Assembly: GCF_900323545.1 (NCBI RefSeq)
Contig: NZ_OOHN01000008.1
Location: 2,682,460-2,746,459 of the forward strand
Direction: 5' to 3'
DNA from: Actinomyces sp. Marseille-P3109
GTDB lineage: Bacteria; Actinomycetota; Actinomycetes; Actinomycetales; Actinomycetaceae
Length of the DNA: 64,000 bases
Each line of letters opens with the position of its first letter. The stretch's first letter is position 1. The notes beneath the pieces were generated by a model, which worked only from the letters and a program-made list of their open reading frames with translations, made no database searches and was not told where the DNA came from. Made by a program: the position numbers and the translations under genes. Positions 14,269 through 23,049 of the stretch are shown in pieces.

Positions 14269-17256
14269 CTACAGGTCCCCGACCTTCTGGAGGCGCTGGA
14301 GGCTGAGCCAGCCCACGGGGATCGGGATCCAGAAGGTCACCAGGCGGTAGACGATCGCCGTGGACAGCGCCACCCCGTAGGGGACGCCGGCGGCGACGAG
14401 CCCCGCGGTCAGGGCGAGCTCGACCGGCCCGATACCGCCGGGGGAGGGCACGATCGAGCCCACCGTGTTGGAGGCCAGGTAGGTGATGGCCAGGACCGCG
14501 AAGGGCACCGTGTAGCCGAAGGCCCACAGGCTCGCGCTGAAGGACAGAATGTAGGACAGGCTCAGCATGAGCGCGCCGCCCACCCCCAGGGCCAGGCGCA
14601 CCGGGTTGGACATGACCCACACGAGTCGTGGCCACACCTGGCGGTAGGTGGGCTCGATCTTTGCCCACGTCCAAGCGCGCGCCCGGGGAACGACCAGCAC
14701 GACCGCCGCCAGGACCACGATCACGCCCGCCGCGACCAGCATCCAGCCCGACGGCAGGGTCAGCCCCGTGGACTGCCCGGTCATGGCCGCCAGCACCACG
14801 AGCAGCACCACCGTGACGATGAACTGGACCACCTGGACCAGGGCCACCGTGGCCACGCCGACCGCCGTCGGCACCCCCTTGCGGTTGAGGAAGCGCAGGT
14901 TGATGGCCGCCCCGCCCACACCGGCCGGTGCCACGAGCGAGACGACGGCGCTGGCCAGGTGCACCTCGGTGGAGCGCCACAGTGAGAGCCGTGCGGGGCT
15001 GAAGGCCACCAGCGTCAGCCCGGCGCCCACGTAGGTCGCCACGGAGAAGGCCAGGGCCGCCAGCATCCACCAGACGTTGGCCTGTGAGACGGCGGCGCTG
15101 ACCTGCTGGAAGTCCATCCGCGCCATCAGCGTCCACCCGGCGACCAGCCCGACCACAACCAGGAGGACAGTGCGTGTGGAGAAGCGGCTGAGGCGGGCCG
15201 GCTCGGCGTCGGCCGTGGGTGTGAGCGCCACGAGGGCGTCGCGCAGGTCCTGGAGCACCTGGCGGCTGGCTCCGCGCCTTCCCATGACCTCGCGGGTCTG
15301 GCGCGGCAGCGCCACCCGCTGGAGCATGGGGGCGATCGAGGCCAGTTGCGCGGTGGTCAGCGAGCGGGAGGCTGCGTCGATGGCCCGCTCGGCGCCCACG
15401 GTCAGGGCGGTCAGGGCCAGGGTCTGGGCCAGGTCCACGCGGCGGGAGAGCTCGGAGGAGATCGTCTCGCCCGAGGCCCAGTCCAGGAGCCACAGCCGCC
15501 CGGTCTCGTCGAGGACGACGCTCGAGGCGTCAATGCTCCCGTGCGCGAGTCCCGCGGCGTGGGCGCGCTGGAGCTGGTTCCACAGCTGGTCCAGGATGTC
15601 GTTGTCGACCTCGGCCCCCAGGTCCTGGATGGAACGGGCACCGACGACGTGATCGGTCACCAGCAGCACTGACTCGGCGGCCTCGGCCATGCCCAGCAGG
15701 CCGGGGGTGCGCACGCGGGCGCGGCGCGCCTCCATCGTCATGAGCGCGGCGTGCTCGGCCGCGGGGCGCAGGGACAGGTCGCGGGTGGGGGACAGGCCCT
15801 TGACGCGGATCTGGTCCCAGATGTTGGACAGGAACCCGGCCACCTGCCGGTCGGAGTCGAGGAGGGTGACGTTGCGGCGCTCGCCGGCCGAGTCCCACAC
15901 GGCGTACATCCGGTGGACCGAGGCCCGCTCCTGGGACAGGGCCTCGCTGGAGGCCTCGGCCAGGACGGCGGCCAGGTCGACGTCGGTGGCCGGTCTGATC
16001 GTGTTGGCGTCCGCCGATCCCGACGACGTCGGGTCGAGCGGGGAGGCGGCCGGTCCGGGAGCTGTATCCTTGGTCGCTGCGGTGACTGGCTCGGTGTCCG
16101 GCGTGGACACAGGCCCGGTGGAAGGCTCGGCGGCTGGGTCGCCGGCTGGGTCGGCGACCCCGCCGAAGGGGTGAGCGGGGGGCGGCGTCTCAACCGCGGT
16201 CTGCGGGTCGGTCGGCACTTCGTCGACGCCGTCCGTCGAGGCGGCAGACGCCAGTGAGTTCTCCCGCACCTGCTCACGGACCTGCTCGGTGTAGCCCAGA
16301 GGCGCGTCAGTGGTGACGGTCCAGGCGCGCGCCTCTGGGGCCCGGTCCATGCGGACCACGCGCACTGCGTCGATCCCGGCCCGGCGCAGCGCGCGCACGA
16401 GCGTGACCCCGTGAGCCCGGCGGTCCTCCACCCCGAAGACGTAACGGACCAGCAGGCCGACGGCGCGGCCCAGGAGCAGGGACAGTACCGCGCCGGGCAG
16501 GGTCAGGGCGCCGCGCAGGACCGCCAGGCCGAGGACCACCCACATCGCCGCCCAGCCCGAGCGCATCGTGGTCGAGCTGTTGCGGTCGCCGGCGCCCGTG
16601 AGCAGGCCCGCCATGGAGGCGAAGACCGTGGAGATGCCCAGCTGGGCGGTGCCCGAGGCGGTGACCGTCAGTCCCATGACCAGGGCGGTCGGCCCCCACG
16701 TGACCAGGCCGGTCATGGCGGCGAAGGCGACCACGTACCCGGCGAACCCCGACAGGACGGCCTGGCCGCAGGAGCGCCAGGAGCGGCGCAGGAGGCGGTC
16801 GAGCAGCACGGCCAGCGGCACGATGAAGGTGGTCAGGCCCTCAATGGCCTGCAGGGGGAAGACGAGGATGCGGCGCAGCACCACCGCCAGGGCGTTCTGG
16901 ACGTCCTGGGTGACGCCGGTCGTGGTCTGGCGGGCGTAGATCGCCAGGATGAGGACGGCGCCGATGCCCAGGAGGGTCAGGGCCAGGTCGAGCAGGTCCT
17001 CGGTGCGGCGCAGGCGGCGCGCGGTGGTGTCCACCAGGAGCGTCGTCGAGCGCGGGGCGGTGGACTCGGGTACGGGGGAGGGCCCGGGCGCCGGAGCAAC
17101 GCCGATGACCGGGATGCCGACCGGTGAGGTGGAGGCCGACCCGGCCGACGGCGTAGAAGTGGCTGATGGGGCGACGGCGTTGGGCGGCTCGACGAGCGTC
17201 GGGGCATTGCCGAGTCCGCCGGCCGGCGGGGGTGAGCCTGGTGCCGCATCTGTCAT
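14269..17256 (-). CDS. Membrane protein: kinase-like domain fused to a lysylphosphatidylglycerol-synthase-type flippase domain
   Basis: 995 residues, multi-domain. A Pro/Ala-rich N-terminus is followed by an N-terminal membrane bundle (about 70-300), a soluble segment with a low-complexity Pro/Thr/Asp linker (about 325-410), and a kinase-like domain (about 420-640). That domain has AAGLAHGSIDASSVVLD and LWLLDWASG in place of HRD and DFG. The C-terminal bundle (about 690-990) is of the LPG-synthase TM/flippase (UPF0104) type and includes PSPGGIGPVELALTAGL. The likely role is lipid or lipid-linked handling at the membrane; the exact substrate is unknown. The HGS/LDW motifs suggest a small-molecule kinase-like or inactive fold. 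Confidence 0.8.
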   Translation of the reverse strand: MTDAAPGSPPPAGGLGNAPTLVEPPNAVAPSATSTPSAGSASTSPVGIPVIGVAPAPGPSPVPESTAPRSTTLLVDTTARRLRRTEDLLDLALTLLGIGAVLILAIYARQTTTGVTQDVQNALAVVLRRILVFPLQAIEGLTTFIVPLAVLLDRLLRRSWRSCGQAVLSGFAGYVVAFAAMTGLVTWGPTALVMGLTVTASGTAQLGISTVFASMAGLLTGAGDRNSSTTMRSGWAAMWVVLGLAVLRGALTLPGAVLSLLLGRAVGLLVRYVFGVEDRRAHGVTLVRALRRAGIDAVRVVRMDRAPEARAWTVTTDAPLGYTEQVREQVRENSLASAASTDGVDEVPTDPQTAVETPPPAHPFGGVADPAGDPAAEPSTGPVSTPDTEPVTAATKDTAPGPAASPLDPTSSGSADANTIRPATDVDLAAVLAEASSEALSQERASVHRMYAVWDSAGERRNVTLLDSDRQVAGFLSNIWDQIRVKGLSPTRDLSLRPAAEHAALMTMEARRARVRTPGLLGMAEAAESVLLVTDHVVGARSIQDLGAEVDNDILDQLWNQLQRAHAAGLAHGSIDASSVVLDETGRLWLLDWASGETISSELSRRVDLAQTLALTALTVGAERAIDAASRSLTTAQLASIAPMLQRVALPRQTREVMGRRGASRQVLQDLRDALVALTPTADAEPARLSRFSTRTVLLVVVGLVAGWTLMARMDFQQVSAAVSQANVWWMLAALAFSVATYVGAGLTLVAFSPARLSLWRSTEVHLASAVVSLVAPAGVGGAAINLRFLNRKGVPTAVGVATVALVQVVQFIVTVVLLVVLAAMTGQSTGLTLPSGWMLVAAGVIVVLAAVVLVVPRARAWTWAKIEPTYRQVWPRLVWVMSNPVRLALGVGGALMLSLSYILSFSASLWAFGYTVPFAVLAITYLASNTVGSIVPSPGGIGPVELALTAGLVAAGVPYGVALSTAIVYRLVTFWIPIPVGWLSLQRLQKVGDL

Positions 17257-17336
17257 GAAGCCGATTCTAAGAGGCGAGCCTGTGCAAGCCCTCCTACGCG
17301 GGAAGGACCCGCGTGCAGAGGTGTCGATGCCAAAGT

Positions 17337-17393
17337 AGTTTGCGCTACAAACTCAAAGGCGCTATCCTGAAGGTGGTTTGAAACGCAAACCAC
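17337..17393. promoter_or_regulatory. Twin palindromic operators flanking a promoter
   Basis: Two related inverted repeats: AGTTTG/CAAACT with a 5-nt spacer (17337-17353), and GTGGTTTG/CAAACCAC with a 5-nt spacer (17373-17393), centres 38 bp apart. Between and over them TTTGCG (17339-17344), an 18-bp spacer and TATCCT (17363-17368) form a plausible promoter for the gene at 17414. The operators thus cover the -35 and the start-site region. The natural binder is the winged-helix protein at 18069-18446, giving autoregulation. Sites are seen; the binder is inferred. Confidence 0.6.
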
Positions 17394-17413
17394 TCTGAGT
17401 GAGGGGGTTCATG

Positions 17414-18067
17414 ATGAGTGCTGCGACTCAGCACCACGAGGTTCCGGCGGGGCCTGAAGAGGCTCTCGCTGTCGTTGACGCCCAGCGGGAGAGCTATCTC
17501 AAGCGCCACGAGGTCAAGCCGGCTCCGCTCCTGGTCGCCTGGGGGCTGGCCTGGCTGGTCGGCTATGCCGCGCTCGCCCTCTATCGCGAGCCGGACTACG
17601 GCCTGCCGCGGGCGCCGTACCTGTTCTTCTGCAGCTGCCTCGCGGCGGCCCTGCTCTTTACCTTCGCCTACATTGTCCCCAAGGTGCGCGGCATCCGCGG
17701 CCGAAGCAGCCGAGAGGGCACCTACTACGGCCTCGCCTGGGCTCTCGGGATGCCGCTGGGCGCCATCATCCTGAGCCGGGTGAATGCCTTCCTGGCCACC
17801 GTCAACACGGCTGAGGCCAACGAGGTCGCGAGCCTGGTGTCCAACGCCGTGCCCTGTCTCATCGTCGGCGTCATTTTCCTTATGAGTGCCGCGCTGTGGG
17901 ACGAGATGGTCATGGGGGTCCTGGGCGGCTGGATCCTCCTGGTCACCCTGGTGGTCACGATTGCCGGTATGCCGTGGGCCTGGTGGATCATGTCCGTGGC
18001 TGGTGGGGGTGGCATGCTGGTGGCCGCCGTCGTCAGTGCCGCGGCGAGAGTGAAGCGAGGTGCGTGA
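17414..18067 (+). CDS. Uncharacterised multi-pass membrane protein
   Basis: About 217 residues with five to six predicted membrane segments (LLVAWGLAWLVGYAALALY, then YLFFCSCLAAALLFTFAYIV, and four more). No enzyme motif is visible. GAGGGGG at 17401-17407 is 6 nt before ATG 17414; ATG 17411 and GTG 17399 are alternatives. The downstream winged-helix regulator follows at once, an arrangement common for small regulated membrane proteins or exporters. Transcription is probably controlled by the two operators at 17337-17393. Confidence 0.75.
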   Translation: MSAATQHHEVPAGPEEALAVVDAQRESYLKRHEVKPAPLLVAWGLAWLVGYAALALYREPDYGLPRAPYLFFCSCLAAALLFTFAYIVPKVRGIRGRSSREGTYYGLAWALGMPLGAIILSRVNAFLATVNTAEANEVASLVSNAVPCLIVGVIFLMSAALWDEMVMGVLGGWILLVTLVVTIAGMPWAWWIMSVAGGGGMLVAAVVSAAARVKRGA

Positions 18068-18068
18068 C

Positions 18069-18446
18069 ATGTCCAGCGAGGCGCGGATGGGGCGGCCTGG
18101 AGGGGCGGTGGGCTCTGGGACGTGGGCGGCGAGGCCGGCCGGAGTGGCCGCCTCCGGCGTCGACATCGATCCGGTCATCCATGCCCAGGCCCGCCTGCGG
18201 ATCATGGCGACCCTGGCGGCCGTGCCCGTTGGGGACGAGCTGCACTTCCCTCGTCTGCGCGAGCTGCTGGACATGACGGCCGGCAACCTGTCCACTCACT
18301 TGTCCAAGTTGGAGGGGGCGGGCTACGTCCAGCAGAACAAGACCTATGTCGGACGCAGTCCCGCCACCTACTTGGCGCTGACCTCCGAGGGGCGGGTCGC
18401 CTTCGAGCGATACGTGCGCAACCTGCGTGCCCTGCTCGACGCCTGA
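18069..18446 (+). CDS. Winged-helix transcriptional regulator (HTH_34/PadR-MarR-like)
   Basis: 125 residues. After about 30 low-complexity residues the winged helix runs from IDPVIHAQARLRIMATLAAV through LRELLDMTAGNLSTHLSKLE (recognition helix) to the wing GRSPATYLALTSEGR. It ends AFERYVRNLRALLDA. AGCGAGG at 18054-18060 supports ATG 18069, only 1 nt after the membrane protein stop, so they are one operon. The IS1634 copy inserted 9 bp after its stop, and the last 12 coding bases are part of the 21-bp target duplication. A decayed copy of its 3' end is found at 26.9 kb. Confidence 0.87.
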   Translation: MSSEARMGRPGGAVGSGTWAARPAGVAASGVDIDPVIHAQARLRIMATLAAVPVGDELHFPRLRELLDMTAGNLSTHLSKLEGAGYVQQNKTYVGRSPATYLALTSEGRVAFERYVRNLRALLDA

Positions 18447-18455
18447 GGTGGAGCT
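18435..18455. repeat. 21-bp target-site duplication, left copy
   Basis: The 21 bases directly left of the IS (starting ctcgacgcctgagg and ending gagct) recur directly right of it at 20184-20204. IS1634-family elements are known for unusually long and variable target duplications, so this fits a true insertion scar. The left copy includes the stop codon of the winged-helix gene. Confidence 0.85.
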
Positions 18456-20183
18456 CCTGAGTCCTGACAGTTTAGTGCCCGTTTGGGGTGTCAGATCTCG
18501 GGGGCGATGTCTAGCGCGTTGAGGATGGTCTGGGCTTGGGGCGTGAGTGGGTGGCTAGCGGTGATCGTCTGGCCGGCTAGGTGGATCTGGGCGGTCTGGA
18601 TTGGTTTGAGTGTATGGATGATCTTCTTGATTGATGTGCCGGTGGTGTCTTGGAGGTAGCGGGCGACGGCGAGAGCGGTGATCACCATGGTCAAGTGCGC
18701 TTCGATGGAGTCTTTGCGGTGGTGGAAGATCGGGCGGGCGCGCAGGTCGTGCTTGCTCATTCGCCATGACTGCTCCACGTGCCACAGGCTCCGGTAGGAG
18801 CTGACGACCTCAGCAGCATTCATGCGCTTACTTGTCATATTGGTGACATAGCCCTTCAGGCCCGCTGTTGCGCGGGCCCGCTTGAGGGATGCCTCATCAA
18901 GTGACAAGTGGTCTGCGGATCCCTTCACGAACCTGGGGCGGCGGGCAGTCTTCTCGCCGTCGATCACAGCCTTGGCCTTATTCTCCTGCGCCGTCAGGGT
19001 CGTGTTGTCGTGGGCGAAGCGCTTGGCGCTGTAGTGCCACACGACCCGCCACGACTCCGGGTTGTCCTGCGGCGTCCAGGCCGGGCGGCTCCTGACCTTC
19101 GACCTGCCCTTGAGAGACTTGATTCCCTTCCTGGGAGTGGTGGTCTCGATGATCTGGCCATCGGTATAGGCCTCACCGTGGAAATGCGTGTGCTCGGCCA
19201 GGTCCCAGGGCGCCTTGGTGGTCTTGGACCCGACGATGAACGACAAACCAGCCTTATCCAAGGCGGTCAGGTTCGTGTAGGACATCATGCCGGCATCCGC
19301 CACCACCACCAGGTCTGCCGGATCGACACCATGGGCGTCCAGGAAGCCTTGGACCGTGGGTACGATGGTCTTGGTCTCGGCGTGGTTTCCTTCCCAGCAC
19401 CCCACCTGGAGGGGGAAGCCGCCTCTATCGACGAGCATGCCGACCGTGATCTGCGGATCTACCCTGCGCTCTTTGGAGAAACCGACCTTGCGCAGGTCAT
19501 CCTCCGTCTCCGTCTCGAAGTACAACGTGGTCACGTCGTATAAGACCAGTGAGAGGTCACCGCAGGCGTTGACACGCTTGTAGAGGGCGGCCTGGATACT
19601 GCTCCTCCAGTCATTGTCGACGCAACTGGCCAGCGACCGGTAGAGCGTACGGACCGTCAGCGGCTGAACCCCGATCTCGCCCAGCACCCGCGGAACCTGC
19701 GCCTTGCTGGTGGGCTCCACCAGCCGTGCGAAGACCATCTGCTTAAAGCCCTCATCGCCGTCGACCGCCTCGCCCAGACCAAGGACCTCCCAGGCATGAG
19801 ACAGGACCTGGATCAGCAGCGCGCTCGTCGTAGCGCCCATCAGGGCGCTGCCCGACACGATCGGCTTGGGCGCGCCGACCAGGGCTTCCAGGTCCAAGCT
19901 CGTCTGGCCCGCCTGAGCGATCTGGCGAGCCTTTTCCATCAGGACGGCGAGCTCGGCCTCATCATGAGCCGAGCCAACGTGCTTAACCATGCGCCTACCG
20001 CGGCTCTTGAACACGACCTTGACCGCCGTCGCCCCAGAAGACGTCACATAAGTGTTGATCGAAGGCGTCACCCACCAACCCTACACACCCCGAATTAGTG
20101 CCCGAACCAACTCAGCCACCCGCACAATCCCAACGAAAACCCACCACCAACACCTTCAACCAACAAAAAAGTCAGGAGTCAGG
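18456..20183 (-). mobile_element. IS1634-family insertion sequence, copy 1 (1728 bp)
   Basis: Ends are defined by comparison with the second copy at 36622-38349, which has the same length and the same terminal bases. The left end reads CCTGAGTCCTGACAGTTTAG; the right end, read inward, is CCTGACTCCTGACTTTTTTG, so the terminal inverted repeats match at 12 of the first 13 bases. One transposase gene fills it on the minus strand. It is flanked by a 21-bp direct repeat. It appears intact and potentially active. Confidence 0.9.
18491..20071 (-). CDS. IS1634-family transposase (copy 1)
   Basis: 526 residues, full length. The DDE-type catalytic regions are visible: first Asp in LVLYDVTTLYFETE, second Asp in LVVVADAGMMSYTN, and the Glu region in LWHVEQSWRMSKHDLRARPI with the family-typical HHRKDSIEAHL after it. 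Translation is identical to the copy at 36657-38237, so one is a very recent copy of the other. No frameshift or stop is seen. Confidence 0.93.
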   Translation of the reverse strand: MTPSINTYVTSSGATAVKVVFKSRGRRMVKHVGSAHDEAELAVLMEKARQIAQAGQTSLDLEALVGAPKPIVSGSALMGATTSALLIQVLSHAWEVLGLGEAVDGDEGFKQMVFARLVEPTSKAQVPRVLGEIGVQPLTVRTLYRSLASCVDNDWRSSIQAALYKRVNACGDLSLVLYDVTTLYFETETEDDLRKVGFSKERRVDPQITVGMLVDRGGFPLQVGCWEGNHAETKTIVPTVQGFLDAHGVDPADLVVVADAGMMSYTNLTALDKAGLSFIVGSKTTKAPWDLAEHTHFHGEAYTDGQIIETTTPRKGIKSLKGRSKVRSRPAWTPQDNPESWRVVWHYSAKRFAHDNTTLTAQENKAKAVIDGEKTARRPRFVKGSADHLSLDEASLKRARATAGLKGYVTNMTSKRMNAAEVVSSYRSLWHVEQSWRMSKHDLRARPIFHHRKDSIEAHLTMVITALAVARYLQDTTGTSIKKIIHTLKPIQTAQIHLAGQTITASHPLTPQAQTILNALDIAPEI

Positions 20184-20204
20184 CTCGACGCCTGAGGTGG
20201 AGCT
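20184..20204. repeat. 21-bp target-site duplication, right copy
   Basis: Exact repeat of 18435-18455 directly after the right inverted repeat of the IS. The original target would have been a single copy of this sequence just past the winged-helix gene. Confidence 0.85.
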
Positions 20205-21061
20205 GTCTGATCTCGACCAGGGGGTACTAGTGATCGCTCGGCCGATGCCGCATCTCCCTAAAACTAGCTGACCTGAGAACGCCTGCACTTACCTGTGCCA
20301 TTGGCGGTCTCGATTGACACTGCCGGCATGGGTACGGTGATGGAGTCGGCGTGCTCGGCGCTGCTGTTGCGGGGCCGTCTTGCCTCCTCACTTCTGAGTC
20401 ACTTGCCTGGGCGGGAACCTAGGGCCGGTCTGGTCGTCTTGGATGCGATAGTGGGCCAATGGAAGAGCTCTGGCCGGTGCAGGTGTTCATGGGCGACATC
20501 TGTGCTTAAGCACCGTCGCCAGCCGAGACGGAACCGCAGAATTCCGGGGATCCCCGCCGAGTATGTCGATGGCTGGGGTGCCAATGTCGGCTGTGTGGAC
20601 AACGAGTCGCGCGCGTGATCGCGTCTGGGACCTTTGCGGCAGATCTTGATGCCCTGTCTCTATCTGCCCCTATCTGGCCCCTCCTGACTTCTGCGCAGGG
20701 TCCCGGTGGCACTGCCTCAACGCTGAGGTTGGCCCGAGCCCTTTTCTCGGGGTGGCCTACTGCACGAGGGTGGGGGTGTGCTGGCCAAGGGTTGTGCCTA
20801 CTGCACGAACCCCCACACCTCATGGAGTATCTCCGACCCTTGCCCAGTGGCCCCCGACCCTCGTGCAGCACACGCAAGGCACCACCCAAGCGACCGAGGC
20901 ATCCTCCTGCTGGGTGGGTGAGCGCCGACAATCAGACCCGATCCCTCCGCCGCACCTGCGTCTTCAGATGTCACGATATTTGAAACTCTCAGACGTCATG
21001 AGACAACACGCTGCTGTGGCAGGCTCTGCGCGGAGCCCACGTCCATCTGGGCTGGGGGAGG
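20205..21061. other. Non-coding stretch with duplicated module and inserted segment
   Basis: About 860 bp without a supportable gene. 20267-20365 (99 bp) resembles 25542-25640. In the second locus this segment runs directly into the 3' end of the membrane-protein paralogue, whereas here about 650 bp (20366-21015) is interposed, bounded by the hexamer GCTGCT at both ends (20360-20365 and 21010-21015). The interposed part includes the 111-bp repeat at 20759-20869. Confidence 0.6.
20759..20869. repeat. 111-bp palindromic intergenic repeat, copy 2
   Basis: ACTGCACGAG at 20759-20768 and CTCGTGCAG at 20860-20868, the same length and layout as the element at 14097-14207. The inner hairpin is degraded (CTGCACGAA against TCATGGAG). 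Clearly related along most of its length, for example GGGTTGTG near 20790 against GGGTTGTC in copy 1. Confidence 0.7.
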
Positions 21062-21949
21062 CTATCGGTGGCGATTGGGCTTGTGGTCGGATAGTTGCCG
21101 CTCGTGTGATTGAGTCGGCCGATTCGCGGACTGTATGCGTTCCCTTTCGAGACCTGCTTCCACCTCATTTAATGAGGCATACATCAATTCCCGGACCCGT
21201 TCCAGGCCGCGCTGCTGAGTGAGCTCCTCACGACGTTCAGGGTGATCGTTGTAGAACACTAAGAGTTTATGTAGTTGCTCGCACCCGAGAGGTAAGCCGC
21301 CTATTGAGAAGTAGATCGTCTCGCTACTCGTTGCCAGTAGGACGCGGGGAACTCCTCTTATCGTTCTGTATTTCAGAAACGTAGGTGAAGAGTCCCAGGA
21401 GACGAATTTGTGACGAATCCCTGCTGGCCGCAGAAAAAGACCGTGAGGAGATACCTCGAAGGCGGGAGCTCCGGGGCGATACAAGGGAGTAGCGGTCCAT
21501 GCTGATGCACAGAAGGCTGTCAACAGGAGTGAGAGCCAGAACGCTCTGGCATCACCCGACTCGTCCAGGTCGGAGAATACTGCGAGACATAGAGACAACA
21601 GTGATGACAAAGTCATCATTGAGTTCACAAGAATCTCGCCAGTCTCGCACAGCCAAGACGGAACGAATTTGACACGAGTTCCATCACAGCGCCAACGTCG
21701 TTCTGCGTGGCGTATTTGTGCGTATATAATGCATCTGTGGAGTCCATAAGCAATGCAGGAGCAACCTACGAGCATCAGCCATGCGGTGAATGCGATGGAT
21801 GAGTGATAGGCAAATGACAGGAGCACCAGACCAGCCCCGGTCATCAGTATTATAAAAGCCTCCAGGCCCCTTACCTGGTCTGCATGTCCATAATTTTGCA
21901 CTGCGGATTTGTCTCCATCCATGGGGAAGAGCTTCTGAAATAGAGTCAT
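21062..21949 (-). CDS. Uncharacterised membrane protein with PH-like C-terminal half
   Basis: 295 residues. Two N-terminal membrane segments (about 28-75) and two more (about 110-155) precede a soluble part (about 160-240) whose PAFEVSPHGLFLRPAGIRHKF...ISWDS-like layout resembles bacterial PH-type domains. A charged C-terminal tail follows. AAGGAGGAG lies 9 nt before ATG 21949. A frameshifted paralogue lies at 25686-26550; their last 75 residues are nearly identical although the N-terminal halves are far apart. Upstream on the same strand is the remnant at 22075-22359. Function unknown; an immunity-type protein is one possibility from the paralogue layout. Confidence 0.65.
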   Translation of the reverse strand: MTLFQKLFPMDGDKSAVQNYGHADQVRGLEAFIILMTGAGLVLLSFAYHSSIAFTAWLMLVGCSCIAYGLHRCIIYAQIRHAERRWRCDGTRVKFVPSWLCETGEILVNSMMTLSSLLSLCLAVFSDLDESGDARAFWLSLLLTAFCASAWTATPLYRPGAPAFEVSPHGLFLRPAGIRHKFVSWDSSPTFLKYRTIRGVPRVLLATSSETIYFSIGGLPLGCEQLHKLLVFYNDHPERREELTQQRGLERVRELMYASLNEVEAGLERERIQSANRPTQSHERQLSDHKPNRHR

Positions 21950-22074
21950 TCAAACACGCTCCTCCTTGAGTTGAGGTGATGGTCTCTCACCGTCAGCCGG
22001 TTCAAGTCGACCGAACACGGGCATGGTCGCTACATCCAGTTCGTGTGTCGCCCCACGTACCCGGAAGCGAAATG

Positions 22075-22359
22075 CTATGCATCAGCCACCCCGTTCTTCG
22101 CGGAGCCCGCGGTATCCTGCGCCCAGTTGGTCGTGCCGTCCACTGCCTTCGATGCTCCATCTTTCACTTCTTTCCAAGGGTGGTTGATCTGTTCACGATA
22201 CTTCAGTGGAACCATGTGGTTGTAGGCCCATCCAGCACCTACAGCCGCAACAGTGCCTGCTGTGATCACTGTCGCGGCAGCGACTTCCTCTGGAAGCACG
22301 GCAGCTGCGCCGATACCCGCGACGGTCGACACCTCCACTTCTGCGGCGGGAGTTCCCAT
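22075..22359 (-). pseudogene. C-terminal remnant of a small-residue-rich/amphipathic protein, cut by ISL3 fragment
   Basis: About 94 residues remain: an Ala/Val-rich stretch (VAAATVITAGTVAAVGAGWA) followed by NHMVPLKYREQINHPWKEV and a repetitive amphipathic tail ending NWAQDTAGSAKNGVADA. The frame extends upstream as far as about 22420, where transposase sequence begins, so the N-terminus has been lost. The tail resembles the ends of large actinobacterial secreted or membrane-anchored proteins; I cannot name the family. It ends 125 bp upstream of the membrane protein at 21949. Confidence 0.45.
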
Positions 22360-22441
22360 GGCCAAATCGGGCTCTTCGCAGTCGAGGGTGTAGTCGGGGT
22401 TGCTGCGTCGTTCCCGGTGTAGGGGTCGAGGTCTCCCGAGG

Positions 22442-23039
22442 ATGGAAGCTGACGCTGTCCATCCGGGAGACCTTGACGTGCCTGACGTTACTTTCGCTTG
22501 CCCTGACCTGAGCACGGTTTGTCGGCTTGATGAGCGTGGTCTTGAGGTCACGGGGCAGCGGCTCGAACCCGACCGTGCGGTGCTGGCTTGCCGTGTCGTT
22601 GGTCCCGACCAGTAGTGGTGTCGCCGGTGCGGCTGTGAAGGCGTGCCGCGTGACAGTGTGATCCGGAGGCCGGTGCACGAGCCGTTCGGGTGGCTGGCCG
22701 ACCGTGCTGGAGGTGACTCTGCGCCGTTACCGGTGCACCGGCTGTGGGCACGTATGGCGTCAAGATGCCGGCCGTGCCGCCGAGCCGCGGGCCAAGCTGT
22801 CGCGACGTGGGCTGCGGTGGGCACTGGAAGGCATCGTGCACCAGCACCTGACCGTGGCCCGTGTCGCCGAGGGTCTTGGGGGCGCATGGCATACGGCGAA
22901 TGAAGCGGTCCTGGCCTAGGGAAAGCGGGTGTTGATCGACCACCCCGACCGGCTCGACGGCGTCATCGCGATCGGCGTGGACGAGCACGTGTGGAGACAC
23001 ACCAGGCGCGGCGACAGTGGAGAAGAAACGCGTCATCGG
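22442..23039 (+). pseudogene. ISL3-family transposase fragment
   Basis: The N-terminal third of an ISL3-type transposase in pieces: CRLDERGLEVTGQRLEPD, a stop near 22613, then zinc-finger residues RYRCTGCGHVW in another frame after a shift near 22700, the helix-turn-helix WALEGIVHQHLTVARVAEGL, a stop at about 22917, and then GVIAIGVDEHVWRHTRRGD, the start of the catalytic domain. The rest of the catalytic domain is absent; the sequence passes straight into an IS110 fragment. Confidence 0.8.
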
Positions 23040-23049
23040 ACCCCGACTG

